A stretch of 64,000 bases of DNA from a virus. The translations under genes and the position numbers were made by a program. Every line of letters begins with the position of its first letter. The stretch's first letter is position 1. A model generated the notes under the pieces. The model saw only the letters and a list, made by a program, of their open reading frames with translations, was not told the DNA's origin and searched no databases. Positions 42,831-51,645 of this stretch are shown piece after piece. The stretch is taken from the IMG/VR virus record IMGVR_UViG_3300023115_001125, positions 53,516 to 117,515 of that record; one strand, given 5' to 3'.

Positions 42831-43102
42831 TCTATCTCTGCTCCAAAGCCATTTTCAGTAGCGTACAACTTCTTAATTTTTCTACCATCAATTTCCATTC
42901 CTAATGCTACAAATGGTCCACCACTTGGATCAAACATTCCTAAGTCTAAAGTGTCTATACCTTCAACACCTTCTCGTCCACCATAACGGCAGTATTTCAA
43001 ACTATCGCCTTCCATAGTAAATTCATATGTGCTTTCTGATACTTTTGTCCAAGTATAAGAATCACTATATCTATTTGTATATTTTACATCAGATTTAAAC
43101 AT
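42827..43102 (-). CDS. Small beta protein, 91 residues
   Basis: YTWTKVSESTYEFTMEGDS, GMFDPSGGPFVALGMEIDGR and a final KKLYATENGFGAEIE. It forms a coupled run with the following genes. No family recognised. Confidence 0.62.
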   Translation of the reverse strand: MFKSDVKYTNRYSDSYTWTKVSESTYEFTMEGDSLKYCRYGGREGVEGIDTLDLGMFDPSGGPFVALGMEIDGRKIKKLYATENGFGAEIE

Positions 43103-43289
43103 CGTCTTTTTTCTTTAGGCTCCAATTACCATTGTCTAATTCTTCCCAGATAAGTGTATCGCCAATGTCCCAACCTACTTGGGCTAATGCTTCTGGGGGG
43201 AGTTCTAAATATAATTCTTTTGTCTTGCCATCTTCTTGAACTTGAACAGTCCAAGAATTTTCACCGGTCTGTATTGGATTTCGTATCAT
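43095..43289 (-). CDS. AbrB/MazE-like small protein
   Basis: The ATG following AAAGG gives 64 residues. SWTVQVQEDGKTKELYLELP then LAQVGWDIGDTLIWEELDNG and WSLKKK has the swapped-hairpin look of AbrB/SpoVT proteins (the G-W-x-x-G-D-x-L/I motif). Such proteins bind DNA as dimers or act as antitoxins; similar small proteins are widespread in cyanophages. No toxin partner is next to it. First gene in its run, right after the tmRNA terminator. Confidence 0.65.
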   Translation of the reverse strand: MIRNPIQTGENSWTVQVQEDGKTKELYLELPPEALAQVGWDIGDTLIWEELDNGNWSLKKKDDV

Positions 43290-43308
43290 TGCTGTCACCT
43301 TTGATAAT

Positions 43309-43630
43309 TAAAAAGTGCAACTTTTCTGTTGCTAGGGAAGTTGCCACCCCCGAGTGATTATGCCGCTAGGGCAAAATCCTCAGAAAGACGAACGTCTTTT
43401 TGCTCACCGAAGTTTACAAAAGAAACGTTGTCCAATGCTTTATCGTTTGCATCTATAACGTTTGCTTGATTTACGGTCATCGCCTACCGGTAACTCCACG
43501 TTCTCTAGTACATCAGTCGATCCCGATCACCCCCTCAAAGCACACTCTGTGAATGTGTTTTAAGTGAATGGTGGAGGTGGGGGGAATTGAACCCCCGTCC
43601 TGCCTGTGTTCGATTGGCTTCATCGTTACA
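43309..43630 (-). ncRNA. ssrA: Circularly permuted (two-piece) tmRNA
   Basis: On the minus strand the acceptor piece comes first: GGACGGGGGTTCAATTCCCC, ending CACCTCCACCA (3' end at base 43569). After a 34-base spacer with a small hairpin comes the coding piece, which starts GGGGGTGATCGGGATCGAC (5' end at 43534). GGGGGTG pairs with CACCTCC to form the tRNA-like acceptor. The tag frame ends LSEDFALAA-stop at 43358. Resume GCA candidates are at 43465 (35-residue tag, ANVIDANDK...) and 43450 (30 residues). A stem GCAACTT/AAGTTGC and TTTTT close the gene. Permuted tmRNA is typical of alphaproteobacteria, so it probably came from that host group. It rescues stalled ribosomes. Confidence 0.9.
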
Positions 43631-43636
43631 ATACTT

Positions 43637-43665
43637 ATTTAACTACATTTTAACGCACTTGTCAA
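43637..43665 (-). promoter_or_regulatory. Promoter for the tmRNA
   Basis: TTGACA, 17-base spacer, TTAAAT on the minus strand, placing transcription start near base 43630. Confidence 0.65.
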
Positions 43666-43759
43666 CCGATATGACTTCATTAAGTGCTACTTTTTTAAAT
43701 TTTGGATAAGTAAAATATATTTCAAACCATAATTCTAACAATGCGAAAGGATTAATGTT

Positions 43760-43906
43760 ATGGCGAAGTTAGCAAAATCATACGTAAAACACGTAAGAAC
43801 TCCAAAGAAAACAAGTCAAAGTTCTAGACGTAAATCATGTAAAATGAGTTCTATGAACAAACACAAAAAACGTAATCATAAGTTTAATGTGGGACAAGGA
43901 CGTTAA
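43760..43906 (+). CDS. Small very basic protein, 48 residues
   Basis: MAKLAKSYVKHVRTPKKTSQ followed by a lysine- and arginine-rich tail. It recalls a short conserved basic protein of cyanophages and pelagiphages with no role assigned. The next gene starts in its stop (TAATG). It could bind RNA or ribosomes. Confidence 0.6.
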   Translation: MAKLAKSYVKHVRTPKKTSQSSRRKSCKMSSMNKHKKRNHKFNVGQGR

Positions 43907-44100
43907 TGGCGGTTAAAAAAATAAAAGGTGTAAAATCACACAATTACAAAAGATATATTAATGATGTAGAAGTTAAACCAATTAGGTTTGTATTTACTGG
44001 TGGTCGTAATTTACTTGCAGGAGCAGTTGATGGCGAGATAGTTATGGATCAAAATGGAAACCCAGTTCCTTTTCATAATATAGATTGTGATTTTAGATAA
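43906..44100 (+). CDS. Small conserved protein, 64 residues
   Basis: MAVKKIKGVKSHNYKRYIND, then VKPIRFVFTGGRNLLAGAVD and GEIVMDQNGNPVPFHNIDCD. Coupled to the basic-protein gene and convergent to the cold-shock gene. Predicted beta hairpins; function unknown. Confidence 0.62.
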   Translation: MAVKKIKGVKSHNYKRYINDVEVKPIRFVFTGGRNLLAGAVDGEIVMDQNGNPVPFHNIDCDFR

Positions 44101-44102
44101 AA

Positions 44103-44330
44103 TTACTTATTAAAGTTTTCAGGGCGAGTTAAATTGCCTGCAATCATTCTGCCTCTATTGTCAACAAGTTCATACTCAAGCATCATCTTATTTTGAATTG
44201 CTGTTATATGAGCATCGTTAAAGGCACTGATATGAACAAAAACGTCCTGACCACCTTCGACAGGTGTTATAAAGCCATAACCCTTCTTCGAGTCAAACCA
44301 TTTAAGTTTACCAGTATGTCGTTCTGCCAT
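44103..44330 (-). CDS. csp: Cold-shock domain protein
   Basis: 75 residues with RNP1 (KGYGFITP) and RNP2 (DVFVHISAF) in the right order, after GKLKWFDSK. This OB-fold melts RNA structure and binds single strands. A phage copy may aid transcription antitermination or translation at low temperature. Single gene with its own start site; no promoter could be assigned with confidence. Confidence 0.92.
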   Translation of the reverse strand: MAERHTGKLKWFDSKKGYGFITPVEGGQDVFVHISAFNDAHITAIQNKMMLEYELVDNRGRMIAGNLTRPENFNK

Positions 44331-44454
44331 TTATATATTCCTAATTCTCTGTTAAATTATTTAACAAAGTATTTATGCTCTATGCTGGACATTTAAATGC
44401 GTAGATACGGCACAGGACGAGCCTGTGCAGTAACTACAATTAATAAAGATTGAA

Positions 44455-44634
44455 TTAAAGTGCGTTCTTACGCTCTTGAATTTCAGCACGTCTAGACTTC
44501 GCAAGTTTACCAATATTACCTAGTGCTTTTCTTGCTCTTGCCGCCGCGGCTTTCACGTTTTTTGAATCAAACGCTTCTGCTTCTTTTAAGTAAGCCTCAT
44601 ATTCGGCTACGATTTGTTCATGAATTGAAGACAT
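44455..44634 (-). CDS. Histone-like basic helical protein
   Basis: The ATG after AAGGAG gives 59 residues: MSSIHEQIVAEYEAYLKEAE, then NVKAAAARARKALGNIGKLA and KSRRAEIQERKNAL. The alanine-arginine-lysine helix resembles Hc1-type histone-like proteins. It may condense DNA or act with the ribosome. A 7-bp hairpin (GCACAGG/CCTGTGC, 44410-44428) lies downstream without a T run. Confidence 0.68.
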   Translation of the reverse strand: MSSIHEQIVAEYEAYLKEAEAFDSKNVKAAAARARKALGNIGKLAKSRRAEIQERKNAL

Positions 44635-44722
44635 AATTTTCTCCTTGTCTATTATAATTATCGCCATATTAAAATCATACTCGCAGATCTGGCGTTACGA
44701 TGTCTAAAATGGTGAAATTGTT

Positions 44723-45046
44723 TTATTTGGTTTTTAACATATCGCCTAGTCCTGCTGGTGCAGTTACTAAGCCACTCATCTGCTGTGAGTATCCGTCAGC
44801 AAATTCTTTTTTGGTAATTGTAACTAACGTGATAGCAGATTGTTTAATACGATATGACTTTTCTAGTTCAGCAGTAAACAAGAATGGCTGTAAGCCAATG
44901 CCTTGCTGACTAGCAACAAGAGTCAACGGTGTTTTAACTTTAATATGCTGATCGTTTTCTTCTTCAAGTTTACCAACTAACTCTTCTCCAGATACCATTT
45001 TAATAGTAATAATATCTCCAACTTTGTATGGTGCTTCGATTAACAT
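44723..45046 (-). CDS. Sm-like (LSm) beta-barrel protein
   Basis: 107 residues: YKVGDIITIKMVSGEELVGK, then LEEENDQHIKVKTPLTL and AELEKSYRIKQSAITLVTIT, an Sm1-like fold of the phage type. It has no Hfq K-H motif visible, so RNA-binding mode is uncertain. It overlaps the glutaredoxin gene stop by one base. It may be an Hfq analogue for phage or host small RNAs. Confidence 0.72.
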   Translation of the reverse strand: MLIEAPYKVGDIITIKMVSGEELVGKLEEENDQHIKVKTPLTLVASQQGIGLQPFLFTAELEKSYRIKQSAITLVTITKKEFADGYSQQMSGLVTAPAGLGDMLKTK

Positions 45047-45318
45047 TATATTGTATGTCCTGTTCCGTTAAATCCTGTATCTTCGATATATTTGACTAAC
45101 TCTTGATAGCCGCCAATATATTTTCCTTGTAGAATAATCTGTGGTACTGACCTTGGTTGTGGTAAGCCATTTACTTCAAATTCTTCTGTAAGTTTCTGTA
45201 CTGAAATGTCAGTACCAACTTGAATTGTTTCAAATTTTACATCTAAGTTTTTCAATACTGCCTTTGCTTTGTCGCAATAAGGACACATTGGTTTTGAGTA
45301 TACTACTGTTCTGCTCAT
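45046..45318 (-). CDS. grx: Glutaredoxin
   Basis: 90 residues with active site CPYC at 12-15 and the GSH-site motif RSVPQIILQGKYIGGYQELV. It is the electron donor expected for NrdAB; in T4 the equivalent is NrdC. It overlaps the nrdB stop by 4 bases, so the reductase and its partner are made together. Confidence 0.95.
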   Translation of the reverse strand: MSRTVVYSKPMCPYCDKAKAVLKNLDVKFETIQVGTDISVQKLTEEFEVNGLPQPRSVPQIILQGKYIGGYQELVKYIEDTGFNGTGHTI

Positions 45319-46418
45319 AGTTTAAATCCTTTAAGTGATTCTTTATTAACGTCTTGCTTGATGCCTCCAACAATATAACTTTCAACTTCTGTTTCCTGTG
45401 GAGCAACTTGCAATCCACTACTACTTAACCAGTGCTGGGTCCATGGTAGCGGGTTCTGAGTTGATGATGCGTCAAAAATAGGATCGTAACCTAAAGCCTT
45501 TAATCTTCTATTTGCGATGTACTCGACGTAGTCACCTAACAATCTTTCGTTAAGTCCAATAATTGATCCGTCCTTCATCAAGTGTTTTGCCCATGCTTTT
45601 TCTTCTTCTACACAATTACGCCACATATCATAAACTTCGTCTGTACATGATTTTGCGATCTTTGCCATTTCGGCATCGTCATCACCACGTAGCCAGTTTT
45701 TAATAACGTGAGAACTAAGTGCTAAATGTTGTGCTTCGTCACGAGCAATAAGTGAAATAATTTTAGCAGAACCTTCCATTAGTTTCAATTCACCAAACGC
45801 AAACGTACAAGCAAATGAAACATAGAAACGTAGTCCTTCTAAAATATTAACATTCATCATAGCAAGGAACATTTGCTTTTTAACATCTTGTAGTGTTCCT
45901 TTCTTATGATGGAAGTACTGTTCAGCAGTTTCTGTAAAACTATCATAGTTTTTAGTTACAGAAGTTGCTCTTTTAATAATTTCTTTATCGTCTAAAATTT
46001 TGTCTAATACTTCACTTGGATCTGGATACACGTTTTTCATAATGTGTGTATAAGAACGTGAGTGAATAGTTTCAAAGAAGTCCCAAGTAACAATACAGCC
46101 TTCTAGTTCAGGTAGTGAACAATAAGGCAAGAAAGCCAAACAAGGTCCGCGACCCTGTACACTATCTAATAGTGTTTGATACTTTAGGTTAGAAGTAAAA
46201 ATATGTTTTTGCTCTGGACGGAAATTAGCATAATCTGCTCTGTCTTTTTGTAGACTTACTTCTTCTGGTCTCCAGAAATATCCAAGCATGGTTTGATTTA
46301 ATTTATCAAACACAGGGAACTTGAATACATCATATCGTTGTGTATTCTGATCTGCTCCAAAAAACATATTCTGTTTTGTGAAGTCTACTTTATCTTTATT
46401 AAAGACAGTTTTTGCCAT
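45315..46418 (-). CDS. nrdB: Ribonucleotide reductase class Ia, beta subunit
   Basis: 367 residues. Iron ligands and radical tyrosine are seen as LKYQTLLDSVQGR (Asp), WDFFETIHSRSYTHI (Glu, His, Tyr), NILEGLRFYVSFACTF (Glu) and ARDEAQHLALSSHV (Glu, His). The extreme C-terminus interacts with NrdA. It supplies the tyrosyl radical for deoxyribonucleotide synthesis. It has a promoter of its own between it and nrdA. Confidence 0.97.
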   Translation of the reverse strand: MAKTVFNKDKVDFTKQNMFFGADQNTQRYDVFKFPVFDKLNQTMLGYFWRPEEVSLQKDRADYANFRPEQKHIFTSNLKYQTLLDSVQGRGPCLAFLPYCSLPELEGCIVTWDFFETIHSRSYTHIMKNVYPDPSEVLDKILDDKEIIKRATSVTKNYDSFTETAEQYFHHKKGTLQDVKKQMFLAMMNVNILEGLRFYVSFACTFAFGELKLMEGSAKIISLIARDEAQHLALSSHVIKNWLRGDDDAEMAKIAKSCTDEVYDMWRNCVEEEKAWAKHLMKDGSIIGLNERLLGDYVEYIANRRLKALGYDPIFDASSTQNPLPWTQHWLSSSGLQVAPQETEVESYIVGGIKQDVNKESLKGFKL

Positions 46419-46462
46419 TTTCCTTTATACCTCTTTCATAACCCAAGTATTATAGTTATCTT

Positions 46463-46490
46463 ATTATACTTGAGAATTAATTTTTGTCAA
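46463..46490 (-). promoter_or_regulatory. Promoter for nrdB and glutaredoxin
   Basis: TTGACA, 16-base spacer, TATAAT on the minus strand, overlapping the end of the upstream gene region. Confidence 0.8.
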
Positions 46491-46491
46491 C

Positions 46492-48822
46492 CTAAATTGT
46501 ACAACTTTCGCAATGCTCTTCGTCCAAATCTCCATTAACCTGAAGTTCTGGTTCAAAACCATTTGGTGTACCTTCAACTCTTGGCTCTTCTTCAATCTCA
46601 CTTGGATCAGTTTTAAAGTCGTAAGTGTTTTGGTAGTAACTTGTTTTCCAACCTAGTTTATATGTGGTTAGCATATCTTGTAACATAACACTCATAGGAA
46701 CTTCATTGTTCTCAAAGTGTGTTGGATTGTATGACCAATTACCACTAATTGCTTGATCAAAGAACTTTTGCATAACAGCAACAACATTAATATAACCTTC
46801 GTTGCTTGGCATATCCCAAAGCAATGTGTAATAGTTTTTTAGAGTTTGGTACTGCGGAACAATCTGCTTAAGAGGCCCTTTCTTTGACTTCTTAACGGAC
46901 AAGTAACCTCTAGGTGGCTCGATGCCATTTGTTGCGTTCGACACAATGGAACTGCTCTCTGAAGGCATCTGTGCGGACAACGTTGAGTGCCGTAATCCGT
47001 GTTCCTTAATATATCTTCTAAGATCTTCCCAATCATATTTTAATGTAATATTACATACCTCGTCTAAATCTTTCTTATAATGATCAATTGGAAGTAAGCC
47101 GTCTGCATACTTTGTTCTTTCAAAATACTCACACTGACCTTTTTCTTTAGCAAGTGTTGCCGAAGCATGAAGCAAGTAATATTGAAATGCTTCTGTTAAC
47201 TCGTGTACTTTAGTTAGTGCTTTTTTGTCACTATATTTAACTTGATTCTTTGCAAGGTAATGTGCTAATCCAATGTATCCAATACCTAATGAACGTCTTG
47301 CTTTAGTAGATTTTTCAGCCGCTTCTACTGGATAACGTTGATAGTCAATAATTTCATCTAGTGAACGTACAGCAAGATCACATAGGTCTTCTAAGTCATC
47401 TAAATTTTTCAATACACCAACGTTAATAGCACTAAGAATACATAATGCAATTTCACCTTCCTTGTCATCAATATGCTGTAAAGGTTTGGTTGGTAGTGTA
47501 ATTTCTTGACATAGGTTACTCATGTAAACTGTGTCTTTAAATGAACTATGTGTGTTAGCATGGTCGACATTCATGATGTAGATACGTCCTGTTTCTGCAC
47601 GTTCTTTAATCAATGCAGAAAATAAATCCATTGCTGAAATCTTCTTTTTGCGAAGTGATGTTTTACGCTCATACTTTTCGTATAGTTCTTTAAACTTGTC
47701 TTGGTCTGCAAAAAATGCTTCGTACAAATCAGGTACTTCATGTGGCGAGAAAAGAGTAATATCGCCGTCGGACAATAACCTTTCGTACATTAATTTGTTA
47801 AGTTGAATTGAATAATCTAATCTACGTACACGGTTATCTTCTGTACCTTTGTTATTTTTTAGCACTAGAATATCTTCAATTTCATAATGCCAAATAGGGA
47901 AGTGGGTAGTTGCATTACCGCCACGCACTCCGTTCTGTGTACAACATCTTACAGTTGATTCAAACTTCTTTAGGAACGGAACTACTCCCGTATGTGCAAC
48001 TTCGCCTCCTCTGATCTTCGAATTGATCGCTCTAATTCTTCCTGCGTTGATTCCAATACCTGCTCTTTGGGCAGTATAACGTCCAATAGCCATATCACTG
48101 CTAAAAATGGAATTGAGAGTATCATCGCTGTCAACAAGAACACAAGAAGCAAACTGACGAAGAGGAGTTCGTACACCTGCCATAACAGGGGTGGGGATGT
48201 TGATTTTAAAAAGTGAGGTCGCATCGTAATATCTCCTTACATATGATAGCCTTGTTTCCTTAGGGTATTCAGCAAATAGTGTTGCCGCAATCATCATATA
48301 CATCATTTGTGGAGATTCAAAAATTTCACCACTACTTCTATCTTGTACTAGATACTTGTCAACTACTTGACGCAAACCTGCATAGGTAAAGTTTTCATCA
48401 CGTTTGTGTTTGATGTATTTGTTAAGTTGTTTAATTTCATCTTCAGAATACTTTTCAAGGATAGCAGGATCATACACACCTCTTTCAATATTTTTGTTAA
48501 TCATTTCTTGTAAAGTGATTGCATTGTATTGACCAAAAGATTCTTTATAGATAGGATATAATAAAAGTCTTGCCGCCGCAAATTGATAGTTAGGTGCGTC
48601 TAACGAAATAAGATCGTTAGCACTCTTGATTAAAATTTCTTGAATTTCCGCAGTACTCATACCATCGTAAAACTGAATATTTGCATTCATTTCAATTTGT
48701 GAACTACTTACATGAGCAAGTCCTTCACAAGCCTCTTCCACTACAAAATGAATTTTATTCACGTCGAGTGGCATTAACGATCCATCACGCTTACGAATGT
48801 GGATACCTGCGCCGTTTGACAT
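46492..48822 (-). CDS. nrdA: Ribonucleotide reductase class Ia, alpha subunit
   Basis: 776 residues. An N-terminal ATP-cone (IHIRKRDGSLMPLDVNKIH) precedes the barrel, with FASCVLVDSDDTLNSIF (redox cysteine), NLCQEITLPTKPL (active-site Asn, Cys and Glu) and QMPSESSSIVSNATNGIEPP. The C-terminal EEHCESCTI is the swinging dithiol that would be reduced by the adjacent glutaredoxin. It reduces NDPs for phage DNA. Full length, with no inserted intein or intron seen. Confidence 0.97.
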   Translation of the reverse strand: MSNGAGIHIRKRDGSLMPLDVNKIHFVVEEACEGLAHVSSSQIEMNANIQFYDGMSTAEIQEILIKSANDLISLDAPNYQFAAARLLLYPIYKESFGQYNAITLQEMINKNIERGVYDPAILEKYSEDEIKQLNKYIKHKRDENFTYAGLRQVVDKYLVQDRSSGEIFESPQMMYMMIAATLFAEYPKETRLSYVRRYYDATSLFKINIPTPVMAGVRTPLRQFASCVLVDSDDTLNSIFSSDMAIGRYTAQRAGIGINAGRIRAINSKIRGGEVAHTGVVPFLKKFESTVRCCTQNGVRGGNATTHFPIWHYEIEDILVLKNNKGTEDNRVRRLDYSIQLNKLMYERLLSDGDITLFSPHEVPDLYEAFFADQDKFKELYEKYERKTSLRKKKISAMDLFSALIKERAETGRIYIMNVDHANTHSSFKDTVYMSNLCQEITLPTKPLQHIDDKEGEIALCILSAINVGVLKNLDDLEDLCDLAVRSLDEIIDYQRYPVEAAEKSTKARRSLGIGYIGLAHYLAKNQVKYSDKKALTKVHELTEAFQYYLLHASATLAKEKGQCEYFERTKYADGLLPIDHYKKDLDEVCNITLKYDWEDLRRYIKEHGLRHSTLSAQMPSESSSIVSNATNGIEPPRGYLSVKKSKKGPLKQIVPQYQTLKNYYTLLWDMPSNEGYINVVAVMQKFFDQAISGNWSYNPTHFENNEVPMSVMLQDMLTTYKLGWKTSYYQNTYDFKTDPSEIEEEPRVEGTPNGFEPELQVNGDLDEEHCESCTI

Positions 48823-48874
48823 CTATCTTCTCCTTAAATTTAATCCTGTTAATCTTTATGATGTTGTAGTGTAT

Positions 48875-49303
48875 TTATTGTAGTGGTATCATTGGATATA
48901 TGCGTTGTGAAACAATATTAGAGGGTAAATCCGTCTTTTGGCAAACCTCATTTAGTTTGTAACATAATACATATTGATCGTCAATAATGACCGGGTACAT
49001 TACCTCATCGTTTATTGTATCTGTACAGATATGTATCTCAAATTTGCTTTGAGAAAACCTATCAGTTAATTGTAAACTATAACACACTCCAAGGCTATTT
49101 GTAAAGTCACAAATTTTATTTTGGCAAAGTAGTTCCCAAGGATCAGGCCAAGTCTTTTGATCCCAAGGATCAACACTTAATTTACACTTATTAAGTGTGT
49201 TATAATGTTTTATCACATCTTCAAAGGGAGTCGCACTTGTTTCTAAACGTTTTCTAAAGTTTATCCAACTGGAGAGTTTGGTTTCGAAATTTTCTTCTTG
49301 CAT
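48875..49303 (-). CDS. Unknown protein coupled to tailspike-like gene
   Basis: 142 residues with W-rich strands (WDQKTWPDPWELLCQNKICD) and a beta C-terminus (KFEIHICTDTINDEVMYPVI). It starts just after the tailspike-like stop, so it may be a chaperone or small structural partner. No family recognised. Confidence 0.6.
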   Translation of the reverse strand: MQEENFETKLSSWINFRKRLETSATPFEDVIKHYNTLNKCKLSVDPWDQKTWPDPWELLCQNKICDFTNSLGVCYSLQLTDRFSQSKFEIHICTDTINDEVMYPVIIDDQYVLCYKLNEVCQKTDLPSNIVSQRIYPMIPLQ

Positions 49304-50932
49304 TTACGACTTATATTTTACTTTAAAAAGGATTGAACCAGTATCACTAGTTGTAGTGTTAATCATTTCGATAACGATTGTATCAGTATTACCATCGCCA
49401 TCTTCATCCGAAAGAACAGATCTAAACTGTAGATTATTTCGAACTGTATCATCACCTAAGAAAGTAAAGTCGTCGCTTGTAGTTGTTGTTCCGTCTGCTC
49501 TGTTAACCAAAATGTCCAAGACACCTTCACGTAGTGCATTCACGTGTGTTGATTTATAAATGTATTCAACTTCAATATTTTTAGATACTTCACCGGATGC
49601 TCTTAAAATTCTTACATAACTGTTCTGTTGTGTAATAGGAATTCTATAAGAAAATCCGTTTTCAAACACCCCTGGACCTTCAATGTCTGGAGTATATTTG
49701 TAACCTGAAATTAATGTTTGGTTAAATGACAAGTCACTTGTTCTATCAAAGAAGTCATTGTTACTGCTGTTCGAAAGAGCAGTACCTTCTGTAAACTTGA
49801 TAGTTGAATGAATAGCGTTTGCATTAGCGCCACCTAAGTTACCAACATTTACAAAACTATTGTTTGAACTAGTATTGTAATTACCAATATTAACTAGGAT
49901 ACCGTGTTGGTCAATATCTCTAAATTTACTATTTGTTATAAGGTTACGTTGTGGACCATGTAGTTGTCCTTGTGATCCAATAATTGTATTCAAGCCAAGT
50001 ACAACACCGTGACCTAATGTAACAAAGTCGACATTTGAAAATGTATTGTCTACAACATCAAAGTCGGAAAACACACCATAAGCAAAACCTTCGATTAAAA
50101 CATTATTAATATAGTTGTCGTTAGTGCTTACACTTGTCGATAAACTGTTTAACCTAATGCCAATTTGGTCTGCGCCAAGAGCATTGTTTGCTTCCCAGAT
50201 ACCTTTAATTGCTAAATCTTCAAAATGACTGCTACGACAACTTTGCAATTTTAATCCTGTGTTAGTCGTTTGTTGTAGTAGTGTTAATCCTTTAATTGTA
50301 ATCTTTTTTGCTTGATTATTAAATGTACTTGTTGCATCAAGAGCATAACTGTTTGGACTACTTGCTTCATTAACTGTTTCCATGATAGGAGCATTTGCTG
50401 TTTGTACAATAACAGTCTTTTCACTACCTTCACCAATAATGTTTGCATTAGGTGGAATTCTTAATGGAGAAGAAAGGTTATATGTTCCTGCTGGAATCAC
50501 TAACGCAATTCTACTAGGTACACTACCTTTACTTGCTGGGTTTAAATATAATTCATCAATTGCTCTTTGAAGAAATACTGTTTGATCTGACCCGTCGCCT
50601 GTTGCGCCAAAACTTTTAACACTAACTGACTCGTCTAATCTTTCTTGTAAGGAACGTGTAACAGGATTTGTAATCGTTGGTCCTGTTTGGATAGTATCAA
50701 TTTCTGCTTTATATTCATAAGTGTCTGCAAAGTTAAAAAGATTGTCATGTTCAGTAATAACTTTAGTATTACCAACTGCTGGCGATCCTTCTGAAACAGA
50801 GCCATTACCAATGTAAAGTTCTCTTGTGTCTACTGCCCAACCAAACTCGCCACCTGCTAATTGCGGTACTCCCGAGCCTTGGTTCTTTTGTCCTCTACGG
50901 ACTTGAATACGTGATATTTGTACTATTGCCAC
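49304..50932 (-). CDS. Parallel beta-helix virion protein (tailspike-like)
   Basis: 542 residues. The N-terminal ISRIQVRRGQKNQGSGVPQL, then GEFGWAVDTRELYIGNGSV, is a common attachment or hub domain of marine phage virion proteins. From about 95, VSVKSFGATGDGSDQTVFLQ begins a pectate-lyase-3 type helix with repeated rungs, ending in a beta domain. Such spikes bind or cut polysaccharide. A GCATAAATAC late promoter lies upstream. Catalytic residues cannot be judged by eye. Confidence 0.85.
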   Translation of the reverse strand: MAIVQISRIQVRRGQKNQGSGVPQLAGGEFGWAVDTRELYIGNGSVSEGSPAVGNTKVITEHDNLFNFADTYEYKAEIDTIQTGPTITNPVTRSLQERLDESVSVKSFGATGDGSDQTVFLQRAIDELYLNPASKGSVPSRIALVIPAGTYNLSSPLRIPPNANIIGEGSEKTVIVQTANAPIMETVNEASSPNSYALDATSTFNNQAKKITIKGLTLLQQTTNTGLKLQSCRSSHFEDLAIKGIWEANNALGADQIGIRLNSLSTSVSTNDNYINNVLIEGFAYGVFSDFDVVDNTFSNVDFVTLGHGVVLGLNTIIGSQGQLHGPQRNLITNSKFRDIDQHGILVNIGNYNTSSNNSFVNVGNLGGANANAIHSTIKFTEGTALSNSSNNDFFDRTSDLSFNQTLISGYKYTPDIEGPGVFENGFSYRIPITQQNSYVRILRASGEVSKNIEVEYIYKSTHVNALREGVLDILVNRADGTTTTSDDFTFLGDDTVRNNLQFRSVLSDEDGDGNTDTIVIEMINTTTSDTGSILFKVKYKS

Positions 50933-50952
50933 TTTGCTATACTCCTTACATA

Positions 50953-50962
50953 GTATTTATGC
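50953..50962 (-). promoter_or_regulatory. Late-type promoter motif before the tailspike-like gene
   Basis: GCATAAATAC on the minus strand, about 20 bases before the ATG, with a TAAGGAG site between. Confidence 0.6.
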
Positions 50963-51637
50963 AAAACGGTCATAGTACATATATACCCTATCCCACCATT
51001 TTGATTCCCAGTGTTTAAATTCGTCTGGTGTTAGATCAAACTGCTGGTATTGTAGGTCTCTACTGCACATAAACACATGGCCTTCTTTAATGTCGGTGCC
51101 ATACACTTCGTTGTGTGCAAGAGCATAGGCTACAAGTTGTAGGTAATAATCTTCAACCCATTCTTTTTTCTTGGGTTTGTTAGTTTGTTTAAAGTCCATG
51201 ATAGCCGGCTGGCCTTTGTATGTTCCTACAAGATCAGTCGTTCCTGCGTAAATTTGAGGGTGATACAGGTTGATTTCACTACCCCATATTTCGTCTACAT
51301 CTACCATAGCATTTTCTTTAACTTGCTCAGCCATCTTATGTGCTTGTTGCGAATAAGGATTACTTCCTGGGTGTCCCCATTCACCTGTGTCAATATAATC
51401 TTCTAAAAATTTGTGCATACGTGTTCCAACACTTGCGGCTTCAGTAACAATCTCTTGTGCTTTTTGTTCGCCTACACGTTTCTTCCAAGCAATTAGATGT
51501 GTCTTGTCTTTTGTTTTATCAAGTATAGTTGTAACACTTGCAACAGCATTGCCGTCTGGACAAGCATACAATCGTTTGCCGTCTACTTGCTGTCGTTTGA
51601 TTTCTTGGTAATCGTATCTATTAGTAATTAAACTCAT
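50957..51637 (-). CDS. RecB-like PD-(D/E)XK exonuclease
   Basis: 226 residues: motif I helix VGTRMHKFLEDYI, motif II AGTTDLVGTYKGQPAIMDFK (Asp and E/D-x-K positions), then YYLQLVAYALAHNEVYG (motif III Q-x-x-x-Y). Complete active site of the phage exonuclease/Cas4-RecB group. Probably degrades or trims DNA during recombination or repair. Its tail overlaps the tailspike promoter. Confidence 0.87.
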   Translation of the reverse strand: MSLITNRYDYQEIKRQQVDGKRLYACPDGNAVASVTTILDKTKDKTHLIAWKKRVGEQKAQEIVTEAASVGTRMHKFLEDYIDTGEWGHPGSNPYSQQAHKMAEQVKENAMVDVDEIWGSEINLYHPQIYAGTTDLVGTYKGQPAIMDFKQTNKPKKKEWVEDYYLQLVAYALAHNEVYGTDIKEGHVFMCSRDLQYQQFDLTPDEFKHWESKWWDRVYMYYDRFA

Positions 51638-51645
51638 AATTTATC

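Noticed and set aside
44410-44428. Hairpin GCACAGG/CCTGTGC as terminator
   Set aside because: No T run follows on either strand.
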